A stretch of 12,957 nt of DNA from Bacillota bacterium (lineage in GTDB: Bacteria > Bacillota > Clostridia > Lachnospirales > Lachnospiraceae): NCBI GenBank assembly GCA_023389295.1, contig JAEWEO010000269.1:1-12957 (forward strand), given 5' to 3'. The notes beneath the pieces are model-generated. The model was given only the letters and a program-made list of their open reading frames with translations, was not told where the DNA came from and ran no database searches. Position numbers and translations under genes: made by a program. This document shows positions 1 through 7,076 of the stretch, in pieces (position 1 is the first letter of the stretch; each line of letters starts with the position of its first letter).

Positions 1-288
1 CCGTAGAGGCCGCAGGTAAGAAAATTTTTAATAAAACATTTCATCATAAGTCTAGTATGCACAGATGATTTTGGGATATTCGAAAGAATATAGCATAATA
101 AATGTAAAATTTTACTAGTGAAGAAGAATGTCGCATTATTACAATACCTATAACAACTAGTTTACAAATAAAGTAAAATACAAATAAATAAAATATGGAG
201 TAAATAGATTCATTTAAGAAATAATATTAGTAAAAGTGAGCAAATTATTATAGAATATAATACAACCCAAGAATAGAAAAATTAAGAA

Positions 289-336
289 AGAAAGTGTATT
301 ATAAAGAAAGTGTATTATAGAGAAAGTAGTATTATT
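289..336. repeat. 16-bp tandem repeat, three copies
   Basis: Three adjacent 16-base units lie at 289-304, 305-320 and 321-336. The first two read AGAAAGTGTATTATA plus one variable base (A or G). The third, AGAAAGTAGTATTATT, has drifted in its second half. The array ends about 75 bases before the CYTH start codon. It may be slippage in AT-rich DNA or a set of spaced binding sites; the sequence cannot separate these. Confidence 0.75.
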
Positions 337-402
337 AAATGCAGCAAAGCAACACTATAGAATATCGAATTGTCGTTCGAAATGTCGAATTCAGAAGGAA
401 GA

Positions 403-406
403 GAGG
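403..406 (+). promoter_or_regulatory. Ribosome binding site fixing the CYTH start
   Basis: GAGG, within a purine-rich run from 395, sits five bases before the ATG at 412. The upstream in-frame candidates, TTG at 370 and ATG at 382, have no Shine-Dalgarno sequence, so this site decides the start. Confidence 0.7.
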
Positions 407-411
407 TACAT

Positions 412-906
412 ATGGAAATAGAACGTAAGTATTTAGTAACACAATTACCAGAGAATTTATCTCAATATAAATTTAAGAAAATTGAACAGGGTTATCTATG
501 TCATAATCCAACAATCCGAGTTCGTAAGAGTAACCAAGACTATATCTTAACTTATAAATCAAAGCTTGGCATTGAAAAAACGACAGAAAATAGTGCTGTT
601 ATAAATAATGAAGTAGAGTTGCCTTTAACAAAAGGCGCTTACGAGGAATTAAAGGCAAAAACCGATGGCAATATTGTTTATAAAACCAGATATCTAATTC
701 CTATTGCAAATAAATTAACAGCTGAGCTCGATATTTTTGAAGATAGATTACTAGGACTTGTTATGGTAGAAGTAGAATTTCCGGACGAGATGAGTGCAAA
801 TGAATTTCTACCACCCAAATGGTTTGGTAAAGAGCTGTCTTCTGATAAACGATTTTCCAATTATCATTTATCTAAGTTATCCGATTACAAGGAATTGGAT
901 ATATAG
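412..906 (+). CDS. CYTH-domain protein (triphosphate tunnel metalloenzyme)
   Basis: A 164-aa protein of the CYTH/TTM family. These enzymes bind triphosphate-containing substrates in an eight-stranded beta tunnel and use divalent metal to hydrolyse inorganic tripolyphosphate or nucleoside triphosphates. The N-terminus MEIERKYLV carries the diagnostic E-x-E-x-K metal/phosphate motif at residues 2-6. Later tunnel strands show alternating charged residues: IRVR, ILTYKSK, EVELPL, LDIFE and MVEVEFP. The C-terminal WFGKELSSDKRFSNYHL is typical of the short bacterial subfamily. The length fits a stand-alone single-domain enzyme, like the clostridial tripolyphosphatase studied in C. thermocellum. The start is set at 412 because the conserved domain begins exactly there. 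The in-frame extension to 370 adds 14 unconserved residues and lacks a ribosome site. The gene is first in a loose plus-strand run ending with an HD phosphohydrolase, so a nucleotide or phosphate housekeeping role is reasonable. The true substrate is unknown. Confidence 0.88.
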   Translation: MEIERKYLVTQLPENLSQYKFKKIEQGYLCHNPTIRVRKSNQDYILTYKSKLGIEKTTENSAVINNEVELPLTKGAYEELKAKTDGNIVYKTRYLIPIANKLTAELDIFEDRLLGLVMVEVEFPDEMSANEFLPPKWFGKELSSDKRFSNYHLSKLSDYKELDI

Positions 907-993
907 GTTTCGAAAAGTTTGGGATATGAATAAAAAGACTGCAAATACTATTTGGTGTAAGAGTTTAACCATCGCTTATAGAGGAGGAGTAAT

Positions 994-1128
994 ATGCCAA
1001 AGGACAGTCAGCCTGATAATAAAAGAGCTAGAATGAAAAAGGCGAAAGGACAAACGCCCCTTACGAGAGAAAATCAAAATAAGAATAAGAATTCAAAACA
1101 TCATTCCATTGAAAATAATGATGTGTAA
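994..1128 (+). CDS. Small basic protein, 44 aa, unrecognised
   Basis: The main evidence for this small gene is its ribosome binding site: a full AGGAGG at 982-987, six bases before the ATG. The 44-residue product is extremely hydrophilic, rich in Lys, Arg, Asn and Gln, with an Arg-Ala-Arg-Met-Lys-Lys-Ala-Lys patch at 11-18 and two His at 36-37. It has no hydrophobic segment and no Cys, so it is unlikely to fold into a globular enzyme. A nucleic-acid-binding or spore-core peptide would fit, and the composition vaguely recalls small spore proteins, but I cannot assign a family. It lies 87 bases after the CYTH stop and 75 bases before the next small gene, on the same strand. Confidence 0.62.
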   Translation: MPKDSQPDNKRARMKKAKGQTPLTRENQNKNKNSKHHSIENNDV

Positions 1129-1203
1129 GATGTGTAATGGTTATGGTGATGTATAAAAAATTATAATATGTTTAAAAGCCTTAATGGTATAAGGGAGGTA
1201 ACG

Positions 1204-1380
1204 ATGGCAAAAGCAGGAATGAGAAGACCTGATGTAACTGAACCTCATGGTACAGAAGGTAGACAAAGAATGCATATAAAGAGGAATGAAGTAGAACCTG
1301 TTCCGGAGATCCAAGGAAAAGCAAAAGCAGGACATGAGAAAGCTAACCCCTATCGTGTTCCAAATCATGAACCCAAATGA
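1204..1380 (+). CDS. Small charged protein, 58 aa, conserved-looking, function unknown
   Basis: A GGGAGG at 1193-1198, five bases before the ATG at 1204, sets the start. The in-frame ATG at 1168 has no ribosome site. The 58-aa product is hydrophilic with no membrane segment or Cys. It has a distinctive MAKAGMRRPD start, an EPHGTE block near residue 14 and a VEPVPEIQGKAKAG segment near 30-43. I believe similar proteins occur widely in clostridia as hypotheticals, but this is memory, not a search. Its stop codon overlaps the start of the HD-domain gene by four bases (ATGA), so the two are almost certainly co-transcribed and translationally coupled. This suggests a shared process or simply an expression-control role. 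Function is not known. Confidence 0.75.
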   Translation: MAKAGMRRPDVTEPHGTEGRQRMHIKRNEVEPVPEIQGKAKAGHEKANPYRVPNHEPK

Positions 1381-2012
1381 TAGCAGTAGAAAATAGTCTA
1401 TCATTGGAAGAAATAACAAGGCATCTTTTAGAAGATGAAAAGCCCTCAGAATATATTAACGTCATAGCTAAGAGGAAAGAATTCCAACAATATCCTTTTG
1501 ATATGTTGTTAAAATTAAAGAAAACGGAACAGTCAAAGAAATATCATCCAGAAGGAAATGTTTGGAACCACACTATGCTGGTGCTTGATGAAGCAGCTAA
1601 AGTAAGGCATCAAAGTAAAGAACCAAAAGAACTGATGTGGGCAGCACTCCTTCATGATATTGGAAAGCCGCCTACCACAAGAGAGCGAAAAGGAAGAATA
1701 ACCTCCTACGATCATGATATAGTAGGCGAAAAGTTGAGTAGAGACTTTTTGCAGTGCTTAGGTGCCAAAGAGGAGTTTGTGGAAAAAGTATCCTCTTTGG
1801 TAAGGTATCATATGCATATTCTTTATTTACTAAAGTCGCTACCATATGGTGATATCGAAGGACTTAAAAAACGTGTCGATATGGAGGAAATAGCACTCCT
1901 ATGCAAATGTGATCGTCTGGGGAGAATCGGAGCAGATAATGAGGAGGAAGAAGCTCAGTACAGAACCTTCTTAAAAAAACTTCAAGAAGTAAAAATGCAA
2001 AGCTCAATATGA
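1377..2012 (+). CDS. HD-domain (HDIG-type) metal-dependent phosphohydrolase
   Basis: A 211-aa stand-alone HD-superfamily protein. The metal-binding set is complete: His65 in KYHPEGNVWNHT, the His93-Asp94 pair in LLHDIGKP, His113, His145 in LVRYHMH, and Asp179 in CKCDRLGR. The YHPEG-VWNHT and CDRLGR signatures match the HD domain found at the end of some tRNA nucleotidyltransferases and in free HDIG proteins, which hydrolyse phosphomonoesters or phosphodiesters of nucleotides. No nucleotidyltransferase domain is attached, so this is a solo HD enzyme, probably cytosolic, with an unknown substrate. The ATG at 1377 has no Shine-Dalgarno of its own and lies inside the stop of the upstream 58-aa gene (ATGA). 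Translation probably depends on ribosomes finishing that gene. The next in-frame Met is at residue 43, inside the conserved region, so the start is sound. The tail is an acidic patch (NEEEEAQ) and a short helix. Confidence 0.88.
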   Translation: MIAVENSLSLEEITRHLLEDEKPSEYINVIAKRKEFQQYPFDMLLKLKKTEQSKKYHPEGNVWNHTMLVLDEAAKVRHQSKEPKELMWAALLHDIGKPPTTRERKGRITSYDHDIVGEKLSRDFLQCLGAKEEFVEKVSSLVRYHMHILYLLKSLPYGDIEGLKKRVDMEEIALLCKCDRLGRIGADNEEEEAQYRTFLKKLQEVKMQSSI

Positions 2013-2018
2013 TGAAAT

Positions 2019-2123
2019 AAAAAAGAACTTGCCTTCCTGTGTTTGTATACTTATGCAAAATTACTGATAATAATTTAGTAATTTATATATAATTACAAAA
2101 CTAAGAGGGTCTAGTTCTTTTTT
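2019..2123. terminator. Nested long-stem structure, probable bidirectional terminator
   Basis: An 11-base arm AAAAAAGAACT (2019-2029) is a perfect inverted match to AGTTCTTTTTT (2113-2123), so the structure ends in a U-run on either strand. A second pairing, CCTTC (2032-2036) with GAGGG (2105-2109), continues the closing stem. Inside are two mutually exclusive hairpins: AATTACT (2059-2065) with AGTAATT (2077-2083), or GTAATT (2078-2083) with AATTAC (2091-2096). It starts 7 bases after the HD-gene stop, so termination of that operon is the simplest role. The large branched interior is unlike a simple terminator. Confidence 0.5.
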
Positions 2124-2242
2124 GTCCTGTAAAATCAAAGTATTTCATGTAGCTACTTTATGAAATATATTAATTATGACGAAAACTGTCACTCTAAAAC
2201 TCTAATATGAAAATATTGCTGGATTTTTTACTGTCATTACCG

Positions 2243-2248
2243 TATAAT
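2243..2248 (+). promoter_or_regulatory. Candidate -10 element for the nfnAB operon
   Basis: A consensus TATAAT lies 58 bases before the nfnA start. The only -35-like word, TTGCTG at 2216-2221, gives a 21-base spacer, which is too long, so the match is partial. A 6-bp inverted repeat, ATCTAA (2252-2257) with TTAGAT (2266-2271), falls at the expected transcription start and could be an operator or 5' hairpin. Confidence 0.35.
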
Positions 2249-2306
2249 AATATCTAATACTTATTTTAGATTTCGCATTTTTATGTAAAAAGAGAGGTAA
2301 TTAGCT

Positions 2307-3209
2307 ATGGTGGGAAATTATACTTACACTATCACAAAAAAGGAAAAGCTTTCCAATTCCATTTATCTTATGGATGTTAAAGCACCCAGAGTTGCAAAAA
2401 ATTGCTATCCGGGTCAGTTTATTATCGTTAAGATGGATGAAAAGGGCGAGAGAGTACCTTTAACTATATGTGATTATGACAGAGAAGCAGAGACAGTAAC
2501 TATCGTATTTCAAGCGCTAGGTTCTTCCACTCAACTGATGGCACAATATGAAGAGGGTGAAGCGTTCCGTGATTTCACAGGACCCTTAGGACATAGATCG
2601 GAACTTATTGATATGCCTAGAGAAGAGCTATCGCAGAAAAAGATATTATTTGTAGCAGGTGGTGTAGGTGCAGCTCCGGTTTATCCACAAGTAAAATGGA
2701 TGAAAGAGAACGGTTATGACGTTGATTGCATCATTGGTGCAAGGAATAAAGATTTAATTATATTAGAAGATAAAATGAAGGAATATGCAAAGAACCTTTA
2801 CATAGCTACGGACGATGGTACCTACGGTTTTAAAGGTAATGTAAATGATTGCATCAAAGATCTTGTAAATAACCAGGGTAAAAAGTATGATTTGGTTATT
2901 GCAATTGGACCGATGATCATGATGAAATTTGTTTGTATATTAACAAAAGAATTAGGCATTCCAACCATCGTTAGTATGAATCCGGTTATGGTAGATGGAA
3001 CAGGTATGTGTGGTGCTTGCCGTTTGTCTGTTGGTGATGAAGTGAAATTCGCCTGTGTGGATGGTCCTGAGTTTGATGGACATCTGGTTAATTTTGATGA
3101 AGCAATGAAAAGAGTTCAGATGTATAAGACAGAAGAGGGTAAAATTACTCTTCGTCAAAAAGAAGGAGCAACCCACCATCATCCGGGCTGCGAATGTCAT
3201 GAGAAATAA
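2307..3209 (+). CDS. nfnA: NfnA-type ferredoxin:NADP+ oxidoreductase subunit (FAD, 2Fe-2S)
   Basis: The 300-aa flavoprotein subunit of the NADH-dependent reduced ferredoxin:NADP+ oxidoreductase. Nfn bifurcates electrons between NAD(H), NADP(H) and ferredoxin in the cytosol. The layout is that of the ferredoxin-reductase / dihydroorotate dehydrogenase electron-transfer family. An N-terminal FAD barrel carries ERVPLTI at 48-54. The NAD-binding glycine motif VAGGVGAAPVYP is at 116-127. A C-terminal 2Fe-2S site is formed by Asp230, Cys235, Cys238 and Cys250 (DGTGMCGAC...FAC), fitting the one-Asp, three-Cys ligation known for NfnA. A GAGG at 2294-2297, nine bases before the ATG, supports the start. 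nfnB follows after 72 bases, and this pairing separates it from a dihydroorotate dehydrogenase subunit (pyrK). It is somewhat longer than T. maritima NfnA because of a His/Cys-rich tail (residues 289-300). The older database name would be sulfide dehydrogenase or ferredoxin-NADP reductase subunit alpha. Confidence 0.9.
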   Translation: MVGNYTYTITKKEKLSNSIYLMDVKAPRVAKNCYPGQFIIVKMDEKGERVPLTICDYDREAETVTIVFQALGSSTQLMAQYEEGEAFRDFTGPLGHRSELIDMPREELSQKKILFVAGGVGAAPVYPQVKWMKENGYDVDCIIGARNKDLIILEDKMKEYAKNLYIATDDGTYGFKGNVNDCIKDLVNNQGKKYDLVIAIGPMIMMKFVCILTKELGIPTIVSMNPVMVDGTGMCGACRLSVGDEVKFACVDGPEFDGHLVNFDEAMKRVQMYKTEEGKITLRQKEGATHHHPGCECHEK

Positions 3210-3281
3210 GAACATCTTAGGTTGAAGGATAATATATACTTTGAGTATTAACTAAGCTCAAATGATGGAGGAAGAGAGAGC

Positions 3282-4667
3282 ATGGACGTATTGAAGAAGG
3301 TTCCTGTTAGGGAGCAGGATCCAAAGGTAAGAGCTACAAATTTTGAAGAAGTTTGTTATGGTTATAATATTGAAGAGGCTAAAGAGGAAGCTGCCCGTTG
3401 CATACAGTGTAAGAATCCGAAATGCGTTGGTGGTTGTCCTGTTTCCATAGATATTCCCGGCTTTATCAAAGAAGTTACGGAAGGTAATGTAGAAAATGCT
3501 TTTCAGGTAATTAGTAAATATTCAGCACTTCCTGCAGTATGTGGAAGAGTTTGTCCTCAAGAGTCACAATGTGAGGAAAAATGTATTCGTGGTATTAAGG
3601 GTGATCCTGTTTCCATCGGTAAATTGGAACGCTTTGTAGCTGATTGGGCGAGAGAAAATAACATTACCCCCGAAGAGCCAAAGGAAAAGAATCATAGAAA
3701 AGTTGCAGTCATTGGAGCTGGTCCTGCCGGTCTTACCTGTGCAGGAGATTTAGCAAAAATGGGATATGATGTTACCATCTTTGAAGCTCTTCACGAGCCC
3801 GGTGGAGTATTGGTATATGGTATTCCTGAATTTAGATTACCAAAAGAGACTGTTGTTAGAAAAGAAATAGAAAATGTAATCGCTTTAGGTGTAAAGATTG
3901 AAACAAATGTAGTAATCGGTAAATCTACTACCATTGATGAGTTAATGGAAGAGGAAGGCTTTGAAGCTGTATTTATTGGTTCCGGTGCAGGTTTACCTAA
4001 GTTCATGGGTATCCCTGGAGAGAATGCCAATGGTGTATTTTCAGCGAATGAATACTTAACACGTAATAACTTGATGAAGGCTTTTGATAATGCTTATGAT
4101 ACACCAATTATCGCCGGTAAGAAAGTTGCTGTTGTTGGTGGCGGTAACGTAGCCATGGATGCCGCAAGAACTGCATTAAGACTTGGAGCAGAGGTATATA
4201 TTGTTTATCGTAGAGGTGAGGAAGAACTTCCTGCGAGAGTAGAAGAAGTGCATCATGCAAAAGAAGAGGGTATTATTTTTAAACTCCTAACCAATCCAAA
4301 GGAAATTTTAGTCAATGAAAATGGTTGGGTAAGTGGTATGCGATGTGTTGAAATGGAACTTGGTGAGCCGGATGCATCAGGTAGAAGAAGACCCATTGAG
4401 AAACAAGATTCAGAGTTCATACTTGAATTAGATACAGTAATTATGTCACTTGGAACAAGCCCTAATCCCTTAATTTCTTCAACAACAAAAGGTCTAGATA
4501 CAAATAAATATAGATGTATTATAGCGGATGAAGAAACCGGATTAACCTCTAGAGAAGGTGTATTTGCCGGGGGTGATGCTGTAACAGGTGCAGCTACAGT
4601 TATTCTTGCTATGGGTGCCGGAAAGGCAGCAGCTACTGGTATAGATAAGTATTTAAAATCTAGATAA
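3282..4667 (+). CDS. nfnB: NfnB-type ferredoxin:NADP+ oxidoreductase subunit (GltD-like)
   Basis: A 461-aa partner of NfnA, in the family often annotated as gltA or glutamate synthase small chain. The N-terminal domain has two four-Cys clusters for [4Fe-4S]: Cys40, 43, 48, 52 (CIQCKNPKCVGGC) and Cys87, 91, 97, 101. The FAD Rossmann motif VAVIGAGPAG is at 141-150. The second dinucleotide motif VGGGNVAMDAAR at 285-296 is followed by YRRGEEELPAR at 309-319, whose Arg pair typically binds the 2'-phosphate of NADPH. The closing FAD motif GGDAVTGA begins at 430. No large glutamate synthase subunit is present, and NfnA is immediately upstream, so the NfnAB complex is the best reading. It would make two NADPH from reduced ferredoxin plus NADH, and the reverse is possible. 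The ribosome site GGAGG at 3267-3271 lies ten bases before the ATG. The length matches characterised NfnB proteins. Confidence 0.9.
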   Translation: MDVLKKVPVREQDPKVRATNFEEVCYGYNIEEAKEEAARCIQCKNPKCVGGCPVSIDIPGFIKEVTEGNVENAFQVISKYSALPAVCGRVCPQESQCEEKCIRGIKGDPVSIGKLERFVADWARENNITPEEPKEKNHRKVAVIGAGPAGLTCAGDLAKMGYDVTIFEALHEPGGVLVYGIPEFRLPKETVVRKEIENVIALGVKIETNVVIGKSTTIDELMEEEGFEAVFIGSGAGLPKFMGIPGENANGVFSANEYLTRNNLMKAFDNAYDTPIIAGKKVAVVGGGNVAMDAARTALRLGAEVYIVYRRGEEELPARVEEVHHAKEEGIIFKLLTNPKEILVNENGWVSGMRCVEMELGEPDASGRRRPIEKQDSEFILELDTVIMSLGTSPNPLISSTTKGLDTNKYRCIIADEETGLTSREGVFAGGDAVTGAATVILAMGAGKAAATGIDKYLKSR

Positions 4668-4707
4668 CAAAAGAAGTACGTGTTGGCAAAAGCGTATTGG
4701 AGGATCT

Positions 4708-6255
4708 ATGGGAAATATTGTGATTGACCGATCAGTCGGGATTGCGATCATTGCAGCGTATGTAATCATAGTGGTATTGCTAATCATTTATGTTATCCGA
4801 TTAAAAAAAGTGAAACACTTGCAAAGCCTGGCATATCAGGAAAATCAAAAAATAAAAGAAAATTTCCGTGAATTAGAAGAAGTATATCAAACTTCCCTCT
4901 CCACCTTGAACGAACTGAGCAGTAAATACGAAGAGCTGAACAAAAACAAAGAGAACATGAAAAAGCTTGCATACACAGATTATTTGACAGAGCTGCCCAA
5001 TCGAGTTGCTTTTACGGAGATGCTGGATAATATCATGTTAACATTACGTAGTGAAGAAACTGTCGCTATTATGGATATTGATATTGATAATTTTAAGAAC
5101 ATCAATGATTCACTTGGACATTCTTATGGAGATGAGCTCCTAATCGATGTAACCTACCGTTTAAAACAGGCTATGGATGAAAATGATTATCTTGCCAGAA
5201 TAGGTGGAGATGAGTTCATCGTTCTTACTCAAAATCTCCAGGATACTTTGGAATTTGAGGCAAAGATAAAAAAAATAAAAAATGTATTTAGTTATCCCTT
5301 TATATTATCAACGAAAGAATACTTTGTTACTGTGAGCATTGGAGTTGCTTTTGCGCCAAAGGATGGTAAGACATCTCAATCGATTATTAAGAATGTTGAT
5401 TCAGCTATGTATGTTGCTAAAGCGAATGGCAAGAATACACATGCTTATTTTGATTATGCTTTTAACAAGAAATTAACAGAGAAAATTGAGACACAATCAG
5501 AACTTCGTAAAGCGTTAGAACGCAATGAGTTTGAATTGTTTTATCAAGCACAGATGAATTTGGAAACTAAGAAAGTGGTTGGTTTTGAAGCTCTTATACG
5601 GTGGAACCATCCAACCAAGGGATTGGTATATCCGGATGAGTTCATCTCTTTAGCAGAGGAGACAGGACTTATTATACCAATTGGTAAATGGGTTCTTAAA
5701 ACTGCATGCGAGCAATTAAAGCAATGGTCCGCGACGCATTCTGAACTTACCATGGCTGTTAATCTGTCAGCCAGACAGTTTAAAGATAGGGATTTGGTGA
5801 AGCAAGTATATGATGCGATCGAAGAAACAGGCATCAATCCTAAGATGTTGGAGCTTGAAATTACGGAAACCATTGCCCTTGATGATATTGAATATACTAT
5901 TGCAACTATTCAGGAACTACGTAAGATCGGAGTTAATTTCTCACTTGATGACTTTGGTACTGGATACTCCTCTATGAATTATTTAAAGAGACTTCCTGTA
6001 AGCAATTTAAAGATTGACAAGAGCTTTTTAGATACCGTAATGGAAGACACCAGCGATCAGAAGATCATACAGGCGATAATTACACTTGCCAGAAACCTTG
6101 ACTTGTATGTAATTGCCGAAGGAGTAGAAAGCTTTGATCAGGAGGAATTCCTTAAGGAGGCAAACTGTGATAAGGCACAAGGCTTTTTATACAGTAAACC
6201 GGTTCCTAAGGACAAGGCGGTATTGTTCTTAAATAATCAAGATATCAGTATGTAA
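4708..6255 (+). CDS. Membrane-anchored GGDEF-EAL cyclic-di-GMP enzyme
   Basis: A 515-aa protein. In order: a single membrane helix at about 9-31, a coiled-coil-like linker at about 40-88, a GGDEF domain at about 88-250 and an EAL domain at about 260-508. The active-site GGDEF is intact at 166-170, with the metal-binding MDIDIDNFK at 122-130. The product-inhibition site RxxD expected just upstream is DEND (157-160), so the Arg is missing. The EAL domain has every catalytic residue I can check: Glu294 of EAL, Asn352, Glu384, Asp414-Asp415 in DDFGTGYSS, Lys435, Glu471 and Gln491. The protein could therefore both make and break c-di-GMP, or use a GTP-bound GGDEF to tune the phosphodiesterase. No separate sensor domain is present; the short N-terminus and coiled coil are the only input region. 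It starts 40 bases after nfnB behind GGAGG at 4699-4703. I see no terminator between them, so co-transcription with nfnAB is likely. Confidence 0.93.
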   Translation: MGNIVIDRSVGIAIIAAYVIIVVLLIIYVIRLKKVKHLQSLAYQENQKIKENFRELEEVYQTSLSTLNELSSKYEELNKNKENMKKLAYTDYLTELPNRVAFTEMLDNIMLTLRSEETVAIMDIDIDNFKNINDSLGHSYGDELLIDVTYRLKQAMDENDYLARIGGDEFIVLTQNLQDTLEFEAKIKKIKNVFSYPFILSTKEYFVTVSIGVAFAPKDGKTSQSIIKNVDSAMYVAKANGKNTHAYFDYAFNKKLTEKIETQSELRKALERNEFELFYQAQMNLETKKVVGFEALIRWNHPTKGLVYPDEFISLAEETGLIIPIGKWVLKTACEQLKQWSATHSELTMAVNLSARQFKDRDLVKQVYDAIEETGINPKMLELEITETIALDDIEYTIATIQELRKIGVNFSLDDFGTGYSSMNYLKRLPVSNLKIDKSFLDTVMEDTSDQKIIQAIITLARNLDLYVIAEGVESFDQEEFLKEANCDKAQGFLYSKPVPKDKAVLFLNNQDISM

Positions 6256-6284
6256 TAGAAAGAATAATTGAAGGGGATACATTC

Positions 6285-7019
6285 GTGAGACCACAGGAAA
6301 GAAGGATTAATTTTATATTTGTCTTAATACAGACAATATTATATGTTTCTTTTCTTGTAATCGATCTTACGGGTGGATCTGTTTTGATGTCCTTGGTAAT
6401 AAAATATATTGTTATTATATTATGCTTTTGTTATGCTCTTTTCGCACGAATTGATGCTGACAAAAGCATTCTTTTTATTATGAGGATTGCGTTTTTCTTC
6501 ACACTAATTTCAGATCTCTTTCTATTGTTACTTGATTATTATTTTTATGGAATACTTACGTTTATTATTGTGCAAGGTTTGTATCAGATACGAATTAGTT
6601 TGGTCATGAAGGAACGAAGTGATAGGAAGCTTCCGGTTAAAAAAACATTACTACTTTTGTATGCAATGCAGTTCGTGGCCACGTTAGTAATTTGCTTTTT
6701 ATTACAGAGTTTTGGAGTAACCCTAGAAAAAGTTCTGGTTGTAAGTGTATTTTATTTCATATGTATTCTTACAAATACGATCAGAGCAATACATTTGGTT
6801 AAATTAAATCCAAACAAGAAGGATTTATTATTGTTTATGATTGGGATGATTCTGTTTCTCCTTTGTGATCTTAATGTAGGACTATTTAATCTCTCAGGAT
6901 ATGTCTCTCTTTCAAAGGAGATATATGTCGTTGTAAATGCTATGTCCCAGGTCCTAATGTGGACTTTTTATGCACCTTCTCAGGTTCTTCTTTCTTTGAG
7001 TACGGCAAAAAAACTATGA
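6285..7019 (+). CDS. Eight-helix membrane protein, possible remote YhhN/TMEM86 relative
   Basis: A 244-aa, very hydrophobic protein with about eight membrane helices (roughly 10-27, 33-53, 63-84, 87-107, 120-142, 150-168, 180-198, 216-238). It has no signal peptide or soluble domain. The helix count, the length, a Ser-Asp (76-77) opening LISDLFLLLLD with a following Gly and Leu-Tyr, a second Asp (195) in FLLCDLNVGL, and the closing FYAPSQVLL resemble the YhhN/TMEM86 (lysoplasmalogenase-like) fold, where two membrane Asp residues are conserved. This is remote pattern matching, and a generic membrane protein is the alternative. The GTG at 6285 is chosen because AAGGGG at 6271-6276 lies eight bases upstream. 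The gene begins 29 bases after the GGDEF-EAL stop and ends at a strong terminator, so it is probably the last gene of that operon. Confidence 0.8.
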   Translation: MRPQERRINFIFVLIQTILYVSFLVIDLTGGSVLMSLVIKYIVIILCFCYALFARIDADKSILFIMRIAFFFTLISDLFLLLLDYYFYGILTFIIVQGLYQIRISLVMKERSDRKLPVKKTLLLLYAMQFVATLVICFLLQSFGVTLEKVLVVSVFYFICILTNTIRAIHLVKLNPNKKDLLLFMIGMILFLLCDLNVGLFNLSGYVSLSKEIYVVVNAMSQVLMWTFYAPSQVLLSLSTAKKL

Positions 7020-7076
7020 GATTAACTTATAGTCAAAAGTTACAAAAAATCAAAAAATAATTATGTAAAAATATGT

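Larger units (their letters stand above)
1..411. other. AT-rich intergenic region upstream of the CYTH gene
   Basis: No gene can be supported here. The first ~16 bases are much richer in GC than what follows. One forward frame reads Arg-Arg-Gly-Arg-Arg-stop (bases 2-19), which could be the basic tail of a gene lying to the left, but five codons are too few to name anything. The rest is strongly AT-biased. It holds a -10-like TATAAT at 256-261 without a convincing -35 partner, a three-copy 16-bp tandem repeat at 289-336, and a cluster of TCGAA/TGTCG words at 365-390 just before the CYTH ribosome binding site. A promoter for the CYTH gene is expected in this stretch but I cannot place it with confidence. 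Confidence 0.6.

Noticed and set aside
2..19. Arg-Arg-Gly-Arg-Arg-stop frame at the left edge as the end of an upstream gene
   Set aside because: Five codons cannot establish a gene; noted only in the intergenic description.
370..411. N-terminal extension of the CYTH protein from TTG 370 or ATG 382
   Set aside because: No ribosome site there, and the conserved EIERK motif begins at the ATG at 412, which has GAGG in place.
928..1036. Open frame between the CYTH gene and the 44-aa gene
   Set aside because: It overlaps the 44-aa gene that has the AGGAGG site, has no good ribosome site of its own and resembles no family.
1168..1203. Upstream in-frame ATG for the 58-aa protein
   Set aside because: No Shine-Dalgarno before it; it would place the clear GGGAGG inside the coding sequence.
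1141..1419. Minus-strand open frame of 92 aa
   Set aside because: It lies opposite the 58-aa and HD genes, with a composition typical of an antisense shadow and no ribosome site.
3282..4667. Glutamate synthase small subunit (gltD) as the name
   Set aside because: No large subunit is nearby and an NfnA-type partner lies immediately upstream, so NfnB fits better.
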